DNA of 42,682 bases, taken from positions 1 through 42,682 of the forward strand of contig JACPKS010000032.1 in NCBI GenBank assembly GCA_016186905.1, written 5' to 3'. The position numbers and the translations under genes were made by a program. The notes beneath the pieces are model-generated. The model searched no databases. It saw only the letters and a list, made by a program, of their open reading frames with translations, and was not told the origin of the DNA. Below are positions 17,547 through 27,427 of the stretch, one piece after another (the first letter of the stretch is position 1; each line of letters begins with the position of its first letter). The stretch is from Deltaproteobacteria bacterium (GTDB lineage: Bacteria > Bdellovibrionota > UBA1018 > UBA923).

Positions 17547-18050
17547 TCAAATCTCAGCCAACGGCTTATTTCTCATGCGAGCGATTTCGTCGAATGAACG
17601 CAACGTTTTGAGTCCCTCCAATGTCGCGCGAACCACGTTATGAGGATTATCCCGCCGCAATGATTTCGTAAGAATGTTCTGAATTCCCGCGCACTCCAAA
17701 ATCGCCCTAACAGCAGAGCTTGCGATCACGCCTGACCCTTCCGGCGCGGGCTTCATGAGAACGCGGCTCGCGCCGAAGTGCCCGATGACCTCGTATGGAA
17801 TCGTTGTTCCGCTGAGCGGCACGCTGATCAGGTTTTTGCGCGCCTGTTTTGTCGCCTTTTTGATGGCTTCCGGCACTTCGCCTGCTTTGCCAAGCCCGAC
17901 TCCCACCTGACCGCTTTTGTCACCGACAACCACGATCGCGGCAAAGCTGAATCGACGGCCACCCTTAACGACCTTGGCACACCTGTTAATGTGGATTACG
18001 CGTTCCTCAAACTCTGATTCTTCCGAGTGGCGCTGATTCTGAATGCTCAA
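17547..18050 (-). CDS. rpsE: 30S ribosomal protein S5
   Basis: The 167-residue protein has the double-stranded-RNA-like fold of S5 ([20 protein letters not shown], then [18 protein letters not shown]) and the conserved [23 protein letters not shown]5 guards decoding fidelity and mRNA entry. Length and motifs are normal. It lies between rplR and rpmD. Confidence 0.98.
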   Translation of the reverse strand: MSIQNQRHSEESEFEERVIHINRCAKVVKGGRRFSFAAIVVVGDKSGQVGVGLGKAGEVPEAIKKATKQARKNLISVPLSGTTIPYEVIGHFGASRVLMKPAPEGSGVIASSAVRAILECAGIQNILTKSLRRDNPHNVVRATLEGLKTLRSFDEIARMRNKPLAEI

Positions 18051-18086
18051 TTTATTGCTCCTTCGTATTTGTTTTTCGCGGTCGGG

Positions 18087-18464
18087 TCAGAATTTAAGGC
18101 CTGCTTCGCGAGCTGCGTCCGCAAACGCCTTGATCTTGCCATGATAGAGATAACCGGAACGGTCAAATACCACGCGATCAATTTTCTTCTCGAGCGCCTT
18201 CTTCGCGATGATCTGACCGATCGTTTTCGCGCTGGCGAGGTTGCACTTAAGCCCGCCTCCCGCGGATTTCCCCAACGTTGAAGCGGCCGCCAGCGTAACA
18301 CCGCTCTCATCATCGATAAGCTGGGCATAAATGTGGGCGTTGCTCTTGAACACCGCGAGCCTCGGCTTCGCTTTGCTGCCGAATAGATTCGCGCGGATGC
18401 GCCGTTTCCGCTTAAAGCGAATGACCTTCTTTGAGTCCGTCGTTTTTCGAATTTTAATACCCAT
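18087..18464 (-). CDS. rplR: 50S ribosomal protein L18
   Basis: The 125-residue protein shows the 5S rRNA-binding L18 pattern: RKRRIRANLFG, RLAVFKSNAHIYAQLIDDE and FDRSGYLYHGKIKAFADAARE. It starts 1 bp after rplF ends. Normal length. Confidence 0.98.
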   Translation of the reverse strand: MGIKIRKTTDSKKVIRFKRKRRIRANLFGSKAKPRLAVFKSNAHIYAQLIDDESGVTLAAASTLGKSAGGGLKCNLASAKTIGQIIAKKALEKKIDRVVFDRSGYLYHGKIKAFADAAREAGLKF

Positions 18465-18465
18465 A

Positions 18466-19008
18466 CTACTTCGCTCCTGCCGCCTTGCCCTGCTTGCGGA
18501 TAATCACTTCATTGGCGTACTTGATTCCCTTGCCTTGATAGGGTTCGGGTTCCTTGAAGGACCTGATCTTCGCCGCCACCAATCCCACAAGCATTTTATC
18601 CGCGCCCGAGATCGTGACTTTGGTGCTGCCGTCGACCTTTGCTTGAATGCCATCCGGCAACTTGTAATCAATCGGATGAGAAAAGCCGACGTTTAGGTTC
18701 AGAATGTTTCCCTTCATCGCCGCCCGATAACCTACCCCGATGATTTCCAATTCCTTTGAAAACCCATGGCTCACGCCGTGGACAAGGTTGCTGAGAATGG
18801 TGCGCGTAAGCCCATGCAGCGAATTATCGTTAGGAACAGACCCGTCGGCAGAAACCGTAAGAACGGCATTCTCCAATTTAACGCCAACGCCCTTCGGAAG
18901 CTTGTGCGAAAGCTTGCCCTTAGCGCCTTCAACACGCACATCGCCGCCCTTAATCTCTACCTTTACACCAGCGGGAACCTTAATCGGTACTTTTCCGACT
19001 CTTGACAT
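18466..19008 (-). CDS. rplF: 50S ribosomal protein L6
   Basis: The 180-residue protein begins MSRVGKVPIKVPAGVKVEIKG in pieces (residues 1-21) and ends with PYQGKGIKYANEVIIRKQGKA, the L6 C-terminal signature. It has two repeated alpha/beta domains, lies near the factor-binding stalk base, and has the usual length. Confidence 0.98.
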   Translation of the reverse strand: MSRVGKVPIKVPAGVKVEIKGGDVRVEGAKGKLSHKLPKGVGVKLENAVLTVSADGSVPNDNSLHGLTRTILSNLVHGVSHGFSKELEIIGVGYRAAMKGNILNLNVGFSHPIDYKLPDGIQAKVDGSTKVTISGADKMLVGLVAAKIRSFKEPEPYQGKGIKYANEVIIRKQGKAAGAK

Positions 19009-19014
19009 AAATCC

Positions 19015-19413
19015 TCACCATACCTCGCAAAGATATTCGCCGCCTGCTCTGGCGGTCTTCGCGGCTTTGCCGGTCATTACACCACGTGACGTCGAGAGAA
19101 TCGCGACACCCGATCCACTCCTGATTTTCGCCATTTCATCGCTTCTAACATAGCGGCGAAGGCCAGGGCGGCTGACTCTTCTTAGCCCCTTGATAACCGG
19201 GCATCCCTTATCGTCGTATTTCAGCTGAATCTTAATCCAAGCCTTCCCATCGTCCCGCACGAGCCGAAAAGAAGCGACAAAGCCTTCATCGCGCAGAACG
19301 CGCACGATGTTTGCTTTTAACCTGGAAGCCGGTACATCAACCTTTTCCGCTTTAGCCAAAGAGGCGTTTCGAATTCTTGAAAGTAGATCGGAAACAGGAT
19401 CTGTCATGCTCAT
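19015..19413 (-). CDS. rpsH: 30S ribosomal protein S8
   Basis: The 132-residue protein starts MSMTDPVSDLLSRIRNASLAK and ends with the RNA-binding GVAILSTSRGVMTGKAAKTA and GGEYLCEVW. In E. coli S8 is the translational repressor of the spc operon at the rplE start; no test of that site was possible here. Normal length and place. Confidence 0.98.
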   Translation of the reverse strand: MSMTDPVSDLLSRIRNASLAKAEKVDVPASRLKANIVRVLRDEGFVASFRLVRDDGKAWIKIQLKYDDKGCPVIKGLRRVSRPGLRRYVRSDEMAKIRSGSGVAILSTSRGVMTGKAAKTARAGGEYLCEVW

Positions 19414-19422
19414 GATTAACTC

Positions 19423-19608
19423 CTACCAACTCGACTTGATAACGCCAGGCAAAAGCCCTTTGAGCGCCAGTCCTCTGAAGCAGAGGCGGCACATATTGAA
19501 TTTTCTCATGTAAGCACGCGACCGGCCACACAGCGGACAGCGATTTCGCAGTCTCGCTTTGAACTTAGGCTTTTTACCGATTTTTTCTAACTTGCATTTC
19601 TTTGACAT
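19423..19608 (-). CDS. rpsN: 30S ribosomal protein S14, type Z (zinc)
   Basis: The 61-residue short S14 carries CPLCGRSR and CRLCFRG, the four zinc cysteines of the type Z form, and ends [10 protein letters not shown]. coli has the longer zinc-free form, so this supports a lineage outside gammaproteobacteria. It lies between rplE and rpsH. Confidence 0.98.
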   Translation of the reverse strand: MSKKCKLEKIGKKPKFKARLRNRCPLCGRSRAYMRKFNMCRLCFRGLALKGLLPGVIKSSW

Positions 19609-19626
19609 ATTCTTTGATTTCCCCGC

Positions 19627-20319
19627 TCACGATTTCTTAAAGGGCATGCCCATCGCCTGCAGTAAGGAGCGTGCTTGCTCATTTTTCTTGGCCGACGTCG
19701 CGATCGTAATGTTCATCCCCCGAATCTTATCGACTCTGTCATAAACGATTTCCGGAAAGATAATCTGCTCTTTGATCCCCATGGAATAATTTCCACGGCC
19801 GTCGAAGCTTCGCGGATTCAATCCCTTGAAGTCTCGGACTCTGGGCAATGCCACGTTCAAGAGACGGTCCAAAAACTCATACATCCTCGCCTTTCGCAGC
19901 GTCACCGTCGCGCCGATCGCCTGTCCTTCCCTCAGCTTAAACGCGGCGATCGACTTCTTTGCGCGCGTAATTTTCGCCTTTTGACCTGTGATCGCGGCCA
20001 ACTCGTCGGCGGCATTGTCCAACGCTTTCGGATTCACGAGCGCTTCCTTAAGGCAAGAGCTGACAACAACCTTGCTGATTCGCGGAACTTCCATCTTATT
20101 CTTGAAATGAAATTCCTGCATAAGCGCGGGTACGACCTTTTGCTCATAGATTTCCCTTAATCTAGCGGGCTTTTCCGGCCCTCTTGGACGCCCCTGCTCC
20201 ACCGAAAAAGATACGCCTTCGCCGGCCGACTTTCGCTTGCCTTGGGGCTTGTCCGACGAAGCCGCCTTCGGCTTCGATTCTTTTTTCGGTTCTTTCTTTT
20301 CTTCGATCTTGTCAGTCAT
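19627..20319 (-). CDS. rplE: 50S ribosomal protein L5 with charged N-terminal extension
   Basis: The 230-residue protein has an L5 core from about residue 51 ([19 protein letters not shown]) through [20 protein letters not shown] to the end. L5 binds 5S rRNA and contacts the P-site tRNA. E. coli L5 is 179 residues; the extra 50 are N-terminal, Lys/Glu-rich and probably disordered. The gene directly follows rplN with 36 bp between them, so the usual rplX gene is absent from its place. Confidence 0.97.
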   Translation of the reverse strand: MTDKIEEKKEPKKESKPKAASSDKPQGKRKSAGEGVSFSVEQGRPRGPEKPARLREIYEQKVVPALMQEFHFKNKMEVPRISKVVVSSCLKEALVNPKALDNAADELAAITGQKAKITRAKKSIAAFKLREGQAIGATVTLRKARMYEFLDRLLNVALPRVRDFKGLNPRSFDGRGNYSMGIKEQIIFPEIVYDRVDKIRGMNITIATSAKKNEQARSLLQAMGMPFKKS

Positions 20320-20355
20320 ACAAATTAGTCCTTACGAAAAACCGCGAATGCCTGA

Positions 20356-20724
20356 TTAAAGCACCTCGGGCGCCAATGAAATAATTTTTGTGAATTTCTT
20401 CGCACGAAGCTCTCTGGCCACGGGCCCGAAGATTCGAGTTCCAATCGGCTCCAGCTGCGGGTTAATCAACACCGCCGAATTGGTGTCGAAACGAATGTAA
20501 GAGCCGTCCGGCCGGGAAAGCGCCTTTTTCGTCCGCACGATGACGGCCTTAAGCACATCCCCTTTTTTGACCTTGGCATTCGGAAGGGCATCCTTGACCG
20601 TAACGACAATAACGTCACCGACCGCGGCATATTTACGCTTCGATCCGCCCAGAACCTTAATGCACATCACTTCCTTCGCGCCGGAGTTGTCGGCCACGTC
20701 AAGCCGAGTAGTCATCTGAATCAT
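20356..20724 (-). CDS. rplN: 50S ribosomal protein L14
   Basis: The 122-residue protein begins [21 protein letters not shown] in pieces (residues 1-21) and contains [14 protein letters not shown] and [13 protein letters not shown], all standard L14 motifs. It overlaps the rpsQ stop by 4 bp. L14 contacts the 30S subunit and is where RsfS binds. Confidence 0.98.
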   Translation of the reverse strand: MIQMTTRLDVADNSGAKEVMCIKVLGGSKRKYAAVGDVIVVTVKDALPNAKVKKGDVLKAVIVRTKKALSRPDGSYIRFDTNSAVLINPQLEPIGTRIFGPVARELRAKKFTKIISLAPEVL

Positions 20725-21053
20725 TGGACTTCACCTTCCCTCGCAACGCCGGTCGCGCGCTCAAGAATGGTCTTCAGCGACCACTTCTTTTCACGACTCA
20801 TCGGACGCGACTCGGTAATTTCGACGCTGTCCCCTGTTTTCGCGGAATTAAGTTCGTCATGCGCTTTATATTTTTTCGAACGCGCAATGTACTTGTTGTA
20901 CCGGCCATGCTGCACCAATCGATCAACCTTGACGACAATGGTCTTTTGCATCTTGTCGCTGACAACGACTCCGCGCAAAGCCCGTCTATGGCCCTTCGTA
21001 TGGACGCCGCCGGCCTGCGGCGCTTCACTTGTTACTTCGTTTTTCTTCTTCAT
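20721..21053 (-). CDS. rpsQ: 30S ribosomal protein S17
   Basis: The 110-residue reading starts at ATG 21053 ([16 protein letters not shown]); a GTG at 21068 could add five residues. The S17 OB-fold core is [19 protein letters not shown] to [13 protein letters not shown]. It is longer than the usual 84-90 residues because of a charged N-terminal segment of about 20 residues and a short C-terminal tail. It is followed by rplN with a 4-bp overlap. Confidence 0.95.
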   Translation of the reverse strand: MKKKNEVTSEAPQAGGVHTKGHRRALRGVVVSDKMQKTIVVKVDRLVQHGRYNKYIARSKKYKAHDELNSAKTGDSVEITESRPMSREKKWSLKTILERATGVAREGEVQ

Positions 21054-21082
21054 ATTCTTACTTCCCACCTTTCAGCATTTCC

Positions 21083-21286
21083 TTAGCCGGCTTTCCGCTG
21101 CTTGACGGACAACACGGTCAACGTCCGGGCAAGTTCTTGCCGTGATTGCTTGATCGACGCGGGATTGGCCAATTGCCCGGTAGCCTTCTGCATCTGCAAT
21201 CGAAAGATCTCCTCTTTGAGCTGAGCGAATTTCGCCTTCAGCTCATCAAGCGACTGGCTGTGAAGACTCTTTTTTTCCTTGGCCAT
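21083..21286 (-). CDS. rpmC: 50S ribosomal protein L29
   Basis: The 67-residue protein has the L29 two-helix pattern: [20 protein letters not shown] in pieces and [22 protein letters not shown]29 sits beside the exit tunnel. GAGG 8 nt before ATG 21286 supports this start, although it lies inside the 3' end of rplP, giving a 41-bp overlap. Confidence 0.96.
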   Translation of the reverse strand: MAKEKKSLHSQSLDELKAKFAQLKEEIFRLQMQKATGQLANPASIKQSRQELARTLTVLSVKQRKAG

Positions 21287-21716
21287 CTCTCTTTACCTCA
21301 GGGTTATTCGTGTCTTTTGATATTACCTTCACGGTCAGCGGCAACTTGTGACCCGCCAGTCTAAGCGCCTCGGTTGCCTCTTGCTTCGAGATTCCGTCCA
21401 TCTCATACAAGATTCTCCCCGGCTTAATCACCGCGCACCATTCCTCGGGATTTCCCTTTCCGCTTCCCATGCGCGTCTCGGCGGGCTTCTTCGACAGCGA
21501 CTTGTCCGGAAAAATCCGAATCCAGATTTTGCCGCCGCGTTTTACGTATCTGGTCATCGCGACACGGGCCGCTTCAATCTGGCGGGACGTGATGCGCCCG
21601 CATTCCGTCGCTACCAGGCCGTACGCTCCGAAAAAGAGCGTATTCCCGCGATCCGCTTTTCCGCGCATCCTGCCTTTTTGGTGTTTGCGCCACTTCACGC
21701 GCTTTGGAGCCATCAT
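21246..21716 (-). CDS. rplP: 50S ribosomal protein L16 with C-terminal extension
   Basis: The 156-residue protein starts [20 protein letters not shown] and contains [17 protein letters not shown], both L16 hallmarks. The core ends near PLTVKVIS; about 20 extra polar residues follow and their coding sequence overlaps rpmC by 41 bp. Its ATG overlaps the rpsC stop (ATGA). L16 organises the A-site region of the large subunit. Confidence 0.97.
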   Translation of the reverse strand: MMAPKRVKWRKHQKGRMRGKADRGNTLFFGAYGLVATECGRITSRQIEAARVAMTRYVKRGGKIWIRIFPDKSLSKKPAETRMGSGKGNPEEWCAVIKPGRILYEMDGISKQEATEALRLAGHKLPLTVKVISKDTNNPEVKRDGQGKKESSQPVA

Positions 21717-22360
21717 GTTACGGGACTCTCTTTCTTATTCAGAATTTCACCATGATAAACCCAGGCCTTCACGCCGATCTGTCCGTAGGTCGTTCTCGCC
21801 TCGGAAGTTCCATAGTCTATATTCGCTCTTAACGTATGCAGCGGAACTGAATCTTCGCTGTACCATTCGGTTCTTGCGATTTCGGCCCCGCCCAATCGAC
21901 CGCTAACCCGAATTTTGATCCCCTTGATCCCCTGCTTGAATGCCGCGGTCATGCACTTCTTCATGGCTCTTCTGAACGCCACCCGCTTTTCCAGCTGTGA
22001 CGCGACATTTTCAGCGATAAGCTGCGCGTTCGCCTCCGGTTTTTTTACTTCAATGATGTTCAGAAAAACTTCATTTTTTGAAAGCCCTTGAACTTCGGAT
22101 TTCAAGGTCTCGACGCCGGCGCCCTTTTTGCCGATTACAATTCCTGGCCGCGCGGTATGAACGTTGATTTTCACCTTATTTGCAGCGCGCTCGATCTCAA
22201 CCTTTGCGATTCCGGCGCTTGCCAGCTTTGCCTGCAAAAACCCGCGAAGCTTGATGTCCTCGTGAAGAAGCTCGGCATAGTTCTTCTTCGCGAACCAACG
22301 CGAGTCCCAGGTCCTATTGACACCGAGTCGAAAGCCGATTGGATGCGTTTTCTGTCCCAT
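21713..22360 (-). CDS. rpsC: 30S ribosomal protein S3
   Basis: The 215-residue protein begins [20 protein letters not shown] and has a KH domain with [14 protein letters not shown], then [17 protein letters not shown] and [19 protein letters not shown]3 lines the mRNA entry channel. Length is normal. It is coupled to rplP. Confidence 0.98.
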   Translation of the reverse strand: MGQKTHPIGFRLGVNRTWDSRWFAKKNYAELLHEDIKLRGFLQAKLASAGIAKVEIERAANKVKINVHTARPGIVIGKKGAGVETLKSEVQGLSKNEVFLNIIEVKKPEANAQLIAENVASQLEKRVAFRRAMKKCMTAAFKQGIKGIKIRVSGRLGGAEIARTEWYSEDSVPLHTLRANIDYGTSEARTTYGQIGVKAWVYHGEILNKKESPVT

Positions 22361-22366
22361 CGTTAA

Positions 22367-22702
22367 TTACCTTTCACCTAGAGAGACGAATATGTGGCAA
22401 GTCTTCTTATTGATGCGGGTCGCGCTACCCTTTGCACGCGCTCTGAATCTTTTCAATATCGGCCCGTTACCTACCTGAAGGCTCTTCACGTAAAGCGTAT
22501 CGACATCGACCGAACCCTTCTGGTCGGCATTGGCTACAGCCGATCTCAAAACTCCAGACAACAGGCCGGAGACTCTTCGTCTCGGACAGAATTTTAGAAT
22601 ATTCAACGCTTCGTTGATGCTTCTCCCGCGAACGAGATCCGCGACAAGCATTGCCTTCCGAGGGGTCACTCTGATGTATTTTAAGCTCGCTTTGAAATCC
22701 AT
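22367..22702 (-). CDS. rplV: 50S ribosomal protein L22
   Basis: The 111-residue protein matches L22 (KYIRVTPRKAMLVADLVRGR, then LRSAVANADQKG, and the hairpin loop LKRFRARAKGSATRI that reaches into the exit tunnel). The tunnel loop has no visible insertion or deletion of the kind linked to macrolide resistance. Confidence 0.98.
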   Translation of the reverse strand: MDFKASLKYIRVTPRKAMLVADLVRGRSINEALNILKFCPRRRVSGLLSGVLRSAVANADQKGSVDVDTLYVKSLQVGNGPILKRFRARAKGSATRINKKTCHIFVSLGER

Positions 22703-22726
22703 ATCTCACTCCACACTAAACATTGC

Positions 22727-23104
22727 TTAGCTCTTCGCAGCCGGAGCAGCCGGCGCCGGCGCCGGTGCCGCCGCCGCTGGAGCAGCGCCTGCCGCCGGAG
22801 CTGTACCCGCCGCTGCCGGAGCTCCCTCGGCCGCAGCCTTCTTGTCTGCAGGCGTATGACCATGGAACGTTCTCGTCATGGAAAATTCCCCCAACTTATG
22901 CCCGACCATATTCTCGGTGACATAAACTGGAATAAACTTCCTTCCGTTGTGTACCGCGAACGTCAACCCAACCATATCCGGAAGAACGGTTGAGCGTCTC
23001 GACCACGTCTTAATGACTTTTCGATCATTGGAAGCTTTTGCGGCCTCGACCTTTTTGACAAGGTGGGCATCCACAAACGGCCCCTTTTTAATTGATCTCG
23101 CCAC
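22727..23104 (-). CDS. rpsS: 30S ribosomal protein S19 with Ala/Pro tail
   Basis: The 125-residue protein has a normal S19 core ([15 protein letters not shown] to [18 protein letters not shown], residues 1-83). The usual protein ends about residue 92; here a low-complexity tail of about 37 residues made almost only of Ala, Pro and Gly follows, closing with AAKS. S19 sits in the 30S head near bridge B1a and its C-terminus points toward the A-site tRNA. The reading frame is open to a clean stop, so the tail is not a frameshift artefact on the face of it. Confidence 0.96.
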   Translation of the reverse strand: MARSIKKGPFVDAHLVKKVEAAKASNDRKVIKTWSRRSTVLPDMVGLTFAVHNGRKFIPVYVTENMVGHKLGEFSMTRTFHGHTPADKKAAAEGAPAAAGTAPAAGAAPAAAAPAPAPAAPAAKS

Positions 23105-23120
23105 GGTAAATTCCCTCCAA

Positions 23121-23942
23121 TTACTTTCTACGCTTAATAATCATCGAATCTGTACGCTTATTATGGCGCGTCTTATAGCCCTTCGTCGGCATTCCCCAGG
23201 GAGTTCTCGGATGCCCGCCTCCGGAGGTCTTGCCCTCGCCGCCGCCATGGGGGTGATCGATCGGGTTCATGGCAACGCCACGAACGGTCGGCCTGATCCC
23301 GAGCCATCTCGATCGTCCGGCCTTTCCGATAGCAATATTCATATGCTCGGCGTTTGAAACCTGGCCGATCGTCGCGCGACATTGATGGAAAATTTTGCGC
23401 ATTTCGCCTGACGGCATTTTCACCTGGCAGTAATCGCCCTCACGGCCCATGAGCTGCGCGACCGCACCCGCGGACTTTACAAGCTTGCCCCCCTGGTTAG
23501 GCAGCATCTCGATGTTGTGGATCAGCGTGCCGACGGGCATTGCCGCCAATGACATCGTATTGCCCGAGCGAATATCCGCTGTTTCGCTCGCAAGCACGCT
23601 ATCGCCTTCTTGCATTCCGAGTGGCGCCAAAATGTAGCGCTTCTCTCCGTCCGCGTAGTTCAGCAGAGCGATATACGCAGTGCGATTGGGATCGTATTCA
23701 ACCGAAACGACTTTCGCGGGAATGCCGAGCTTGTCGCGCTTAAAGTCGATCTTGCGATACGTCCGCTTGTGACCGCCACCGATGTGACGAGTCGTGATTC
23801 TGCCGTAAACATTCCTGCCGCCGCTTTTGGACAGGGATTCACACAAAGCTTTTTCCGCGGGCTTCCTGGTAAGCACCGAAAAATCAGCGAGATTTTTGTG
23901 TCTAATGCCTGCTGATGTCGGTTTAAAAGTTCTAATCGCCAT
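23121..23942 (-). CDS. rplB: 50S ribosomal protein L2
   Basis: The 273-residue protein contains the L2 hallmarks [34 protein letters not shown] in pieces, and the peptidyl-transferase-region sequence [20 protein letters not shown]. Length is standard. L2 is needed for subunit association and peptide bond formation. Confidence 0.99.
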   Translation of the reverse strand: MAIRTFKPTSAGIRHKNLADFSVLTRKPAEKALCESLSKSGGRNVYGRITTRHIGGGHKRTYRKIDFKRDKLGIPAKVVSVEYDPNRTAYIALLNYADGEKRYILAPLGMQEGDSVLASETADIRSGNTMSLAAMPVGTLIHNIEMLPNQGGKLVKSAGAVAQLMGREGDYCQVKMPSGEMRKIFHQCRATIGQVSNAEHMNIAIGKAGRSRWLGIRPTVRGVAMNPIDHPHGGGEGKTSGGGHPRTPWGMPTKGYKTRHNKRTDSMIIKRRK

Positions 23943-23944
23943 GA

Positions 23945-24235
23945 TTATGCACCCTGAAAGAATTCAATTTTTTGGCCTTCTTTGACGGTAACGACAGCTT
24001 TCTTCCAATTTGCGCGCTTCTTAATGCCACGTCCGGCCCGCTTATATTTTCCGTGAATGATCATCGTCCGCACGCTCTCCACCTTCACCTTAAAGAGCTT
24101 TTCGATAGACTCGTGGATCTGCTGGCGATTGGCGGCAACAGCAACCTCGAAAGCGTATGAATGCAGCGTCTCGGATTGAAGAGTGCTCTTCTCGCTTATG
24201 ATCGGACGTTTGATAATTTCATACAGGCCATTCAT
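23945..24235 (-). CDS. rplW: 50S ribosomal protein L23
   Basis: The 96-residue protein shows [13 protein letters not shown] at the start, and [23 protein letters not shown]23 is the exit-tunnel docking point for trigger factor and SRP. It is 2 bp upstream of rplB. Confidence 0.98.
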   Translation of the reverse strand: MNGLYEIIKRPIISEKSTLQSETLHSYAFEVAVAANRQQIHESIEKLFKVKVESVRTMIIHGKYKRAGRGIKKRANWKKAVVTVKEGQKIEFFQGA

Positions 24236-24252
24236 ACTCTATTCCCCTTTGC

Positions 24253-24873
24253 TCAAGACAGCCTAGTCGCGAGCTCGAGTGCCGACTCTTTACTGAGGAA
24301 GAGCCACTCGTATTTAACCAGATCGTAAGTGTTGATGCCCTTGGTGCTCAGAAATCTCACCTTCGGCAAATTCCGTGACGCGCGAGCGATATCCGCATTT
24401 TCGCGATCAACAAGAACCACGCTATCGGTTTTGAAGGCTTTCTCCAATACAAGAGCAAGCTCCTTGGTCTTCGGCGCCTTCAGCTCAAGACGGTCAATCA
24501 CGATCAGACGTTTCGAAAAAAACTTGTCCGAAAGAACGCTTCTAAGCGCTCCGTTCACCATCTTCTTCGGAGTTTGCTGGCTGTACTTCCTCGGTTGAGG
24601 ACCGAAGCAGCTACCGCCGCCGGGCATCAACGGGCTGCGGCTGGACCCTTGACGCGCATTGCCGGTTCCCTTCTGCCGGAATGGCTTCTTCCCGCCGCCA
24701 CGAATCAGACCCTTGGTCTTCGTCGAAGCCGTACCCTGTCTCTTGCCCGCGAGTTGCGCCTTAATCACCTGCAACACCAGTGGAGAGTTCACTTTTTGGC
24801 CAAAAACGGCGTCCGGCAGTTCAACCGTCCCGACTTTTTCATTCTTGAAATTTACAACATCGATATTTGCCAT
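24253..24873 (-). CDS. rplD: 50S ribosomal protein L4
   Basis: ATG 24873 (MANIDVVNFKNEKVG) with AAGGG upstream is preferred; the longer reading would run into rplC. The 206-residue protein contains the tunnel loop with KPFRQKGTGNARQGSSRSP. In E. coli L4 also represses the S10 operon through its leader. It lies 4 bp after rplC. Confidence 0.97.
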   Translation of the reverse strand: MANIDVVNFKNEKVGTVELPDAVFGQKVNSPLVLQVIKAQLAGKRQGTASTKTKGLIRGGGKKPFRQKGTGNARQGSSRSPLMPGGGSCFGPQPRKYSQQTPKKMVNGALRSVLSDKFFSKRLIVIDRLELKAPKTKELALVLEKAFKTDSVVLVDRENADIARASRNLPKVRFLSTKGINTYDLVKYEWLFLSKESALELATRLS

Positions 24874-24877
24874 ATCT

Positions 24878-25594
24878 TTATCCCTTGATCGCCTTACGAA
24901 CAACCACCACTCCATGCTTCGGACCCGGCACCGACCCCCGCAGCAACATGACGCCGTAAGTTGAGTCGATGCTCATCACGCGAAGATTATGGATTGTGAC
25001 GTTCTCGCGCCCCATCTGCCCGGGCATTTTCTTGTTTTTAAAACATTTCCCCGGATCGGCGCGGTTGCCGATCGAACCAAGGCTTCTGTGCGATAAGGAT
25101 GCGCCGTGAGTTTTGTATCCGCCGGCCATGTTATAGCGCTTCATACCGCCCTGAAAGCCTTTGCCCTTGCTTACACCGGCGACATCGACAAGCTCACCCT
25201 CCTTAACGAAATCCGGCAATAGGCGAGCGCCCTCGATAATCCCGTCCGTTGAATCAACTCGAAACTCAGTCACAAAGTAGAAGCCCGGCTGCCCTGACTT
25301 CTTGTAGTGGCCTCTTTCAGCACGGTTCGTGCCACTGGCCTTTTTCGCCCGCAGACCGACCTGAACGGCATTGTAGCCATCCCTTGCGCCGGTCTTGACT
25401 TGCGTTACGATCGTGGGCTGAAGATCAATTACCGTAACGGGAACCATGTCCCCTTCTTGCGTATAGAGCTGTGTCATTCCAGCTTTGACGCCCAGTAATC
25501 CGGCTCTCGCGCCATTGAGCACGACGCCATTATTAGCTGGAGCCGCGCCTTGCGTTTCTTGCGGACTATTCGGTGTGCTTGCTTTGTCACTCAT
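24878..25594 (-). CDS. rplC: 50S ribosomal protein L3 with N-terminal extension
   Basis: ATG 25594 (MSDKASTPNSPQ) has GAGGG 7 nt upstream and is chosen over a longer reading from 25651. The 238-residue protein has the L3 core from about residue 32 (LLGVKAGMTQLYTQEG) through GKGFQGGMKRYN to GSVPGPKHGVVVVRKA. The first 30 residues are an Asn/Ala/Pro-rich addition. It follows rpsJ after an unusually long spacer. Confidence 0.97.
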   Translation of the reverse strand: MSDKASTPNSPQETQGAAPANNGVVLNGARAGLLGVKAGMTQLYTQEGDMVPVTVIDLQPTIVTQVKTGARDGYNAVQVGLRAKKASGTNRAERGHYKKSGQPGFYFVTEFRVDSTDGIIEGARLLPDFVKEGELVDVAGVSKGKGFQGGMKRYNMAGGYKTHGASLSHRSLGSIGNRADPGKCFKNKKMPGQMGRENVTIHNLRVMSIDSTYGVMLLRGSVPGPKHGVVVVRKAIKG

Positions 25595-25807
25595 TAATGT
25601 TCCCTCAACAAACGTAAACACGTTGCCTACTCGACCATAACCGGGCGGCAACGTTCACTAACAAAAACTGACTCCCCACCACCGCCTTAGCAGCAGCATA
25701 TTTGCTAAATCGCCACAGCATCACCTGGCAGACCGTGCCGATCCGCAGGATGCATCCATGACCAGAAAATCTGGCCTTAATTCGACCTACTCGGAAAGCC
25801 TCTAGTA
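25595..25807 (-). promoter_or_regulatory. Structured 213-bp spacer between rpsJ and rplC
   Basis: This is the longest gap in the supercluster. It holds three inverted repeats: GACCAGA/TCTGGCC (25760-25776, 3-nt loop), TTAGCA/TGCTAA (25687-25708) and ACGTTGCC/GGCAACGT (25620-25654). The last lies about 20 nt before the rplC ribosome-binding site. The motif CGAGTAGG occurs twice on the minus strand. It has no open frame of note and no terminator T-run. It may be a relocated S10-operon leader; that is inference. Confidence 0.45.
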
Positions 25808-26113
25808 CTACGATTTAATCTCGACGTCAACACCAGCGGAAAGATCCAACTTCATCAGGCTATCCACGGTCTGCTGAGTCGGTTCCAAAATATCAATCAA
25901 ACGCTTGTGGGTGCGTACCTCAAACTGTTCCCGCGACTTCTTATCGACGTGAGGAGAACGCAGAACACAGTACTTATTGATAACGGTAGGAAGTGGAATC
26001 GGCCCACGCACTTTTGCCCCGGTACGCTTCGCCGTATTGACGATTTCCCAAACCGACTGATCAAGAACCTTGTAGTCAAAGGCTTTCAATTTAATGCGTA
26101 TCTTATGTTCCAT
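25808..26113 (-). CDS. rpsJ: 30S ribosomal protein S10 (NusE)
   Basis: The 101-residue protein carries [49 protein letters not shown] in pieces, and RLIDILEPT, all S10 hallmarks. S10 also acts as NusE in antitermination with NusB and NusG. It follows tuf by 77 bp and is separated from rplC by 213 bp. Confidence 0.98.
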   Translation of the reverse strand: MEHKIRIKLKAFDYKVLDQSVWEIVNTAKRTGAKVRGPIPLPTVINKYCVLRSPHVDKKSREQFEVRTHKRLIDILEPTQQTVDSLMKLDLSAGVDVEIKS

Positions 26114-26160
26114 TTTCCCTCTTTTACGGCGTTACTCTGGCGGGTTTTTTCAGTTATGAA

Positions 26161-26189
26161 GATATGCTTTAGAGCAGCACAATAGTCAA
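26161..26189 (-). promoter_or_regulatory. Possible internal promoter ahead of rpsJ
   Basis: The minus strand has TTGACT (26189-26184), a 17-bp spacer, then CATATC, a poor -10. It starts 2 bp after the tuf stop. The support is the -35 match and position only. Confidence 0.25.
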
Positions 26190-26190
26190 G

Positions 26191-27339
<1,149 letters not shown>

Positions 27340-27427
27340 GACTCTCTCCTCATTGCCGCATTAATTCGGCACTAGATAACTCTAGAAAATCTTGCTTTTG
27401 CAGGTTCAAGTACTCGGGTTTTATACA

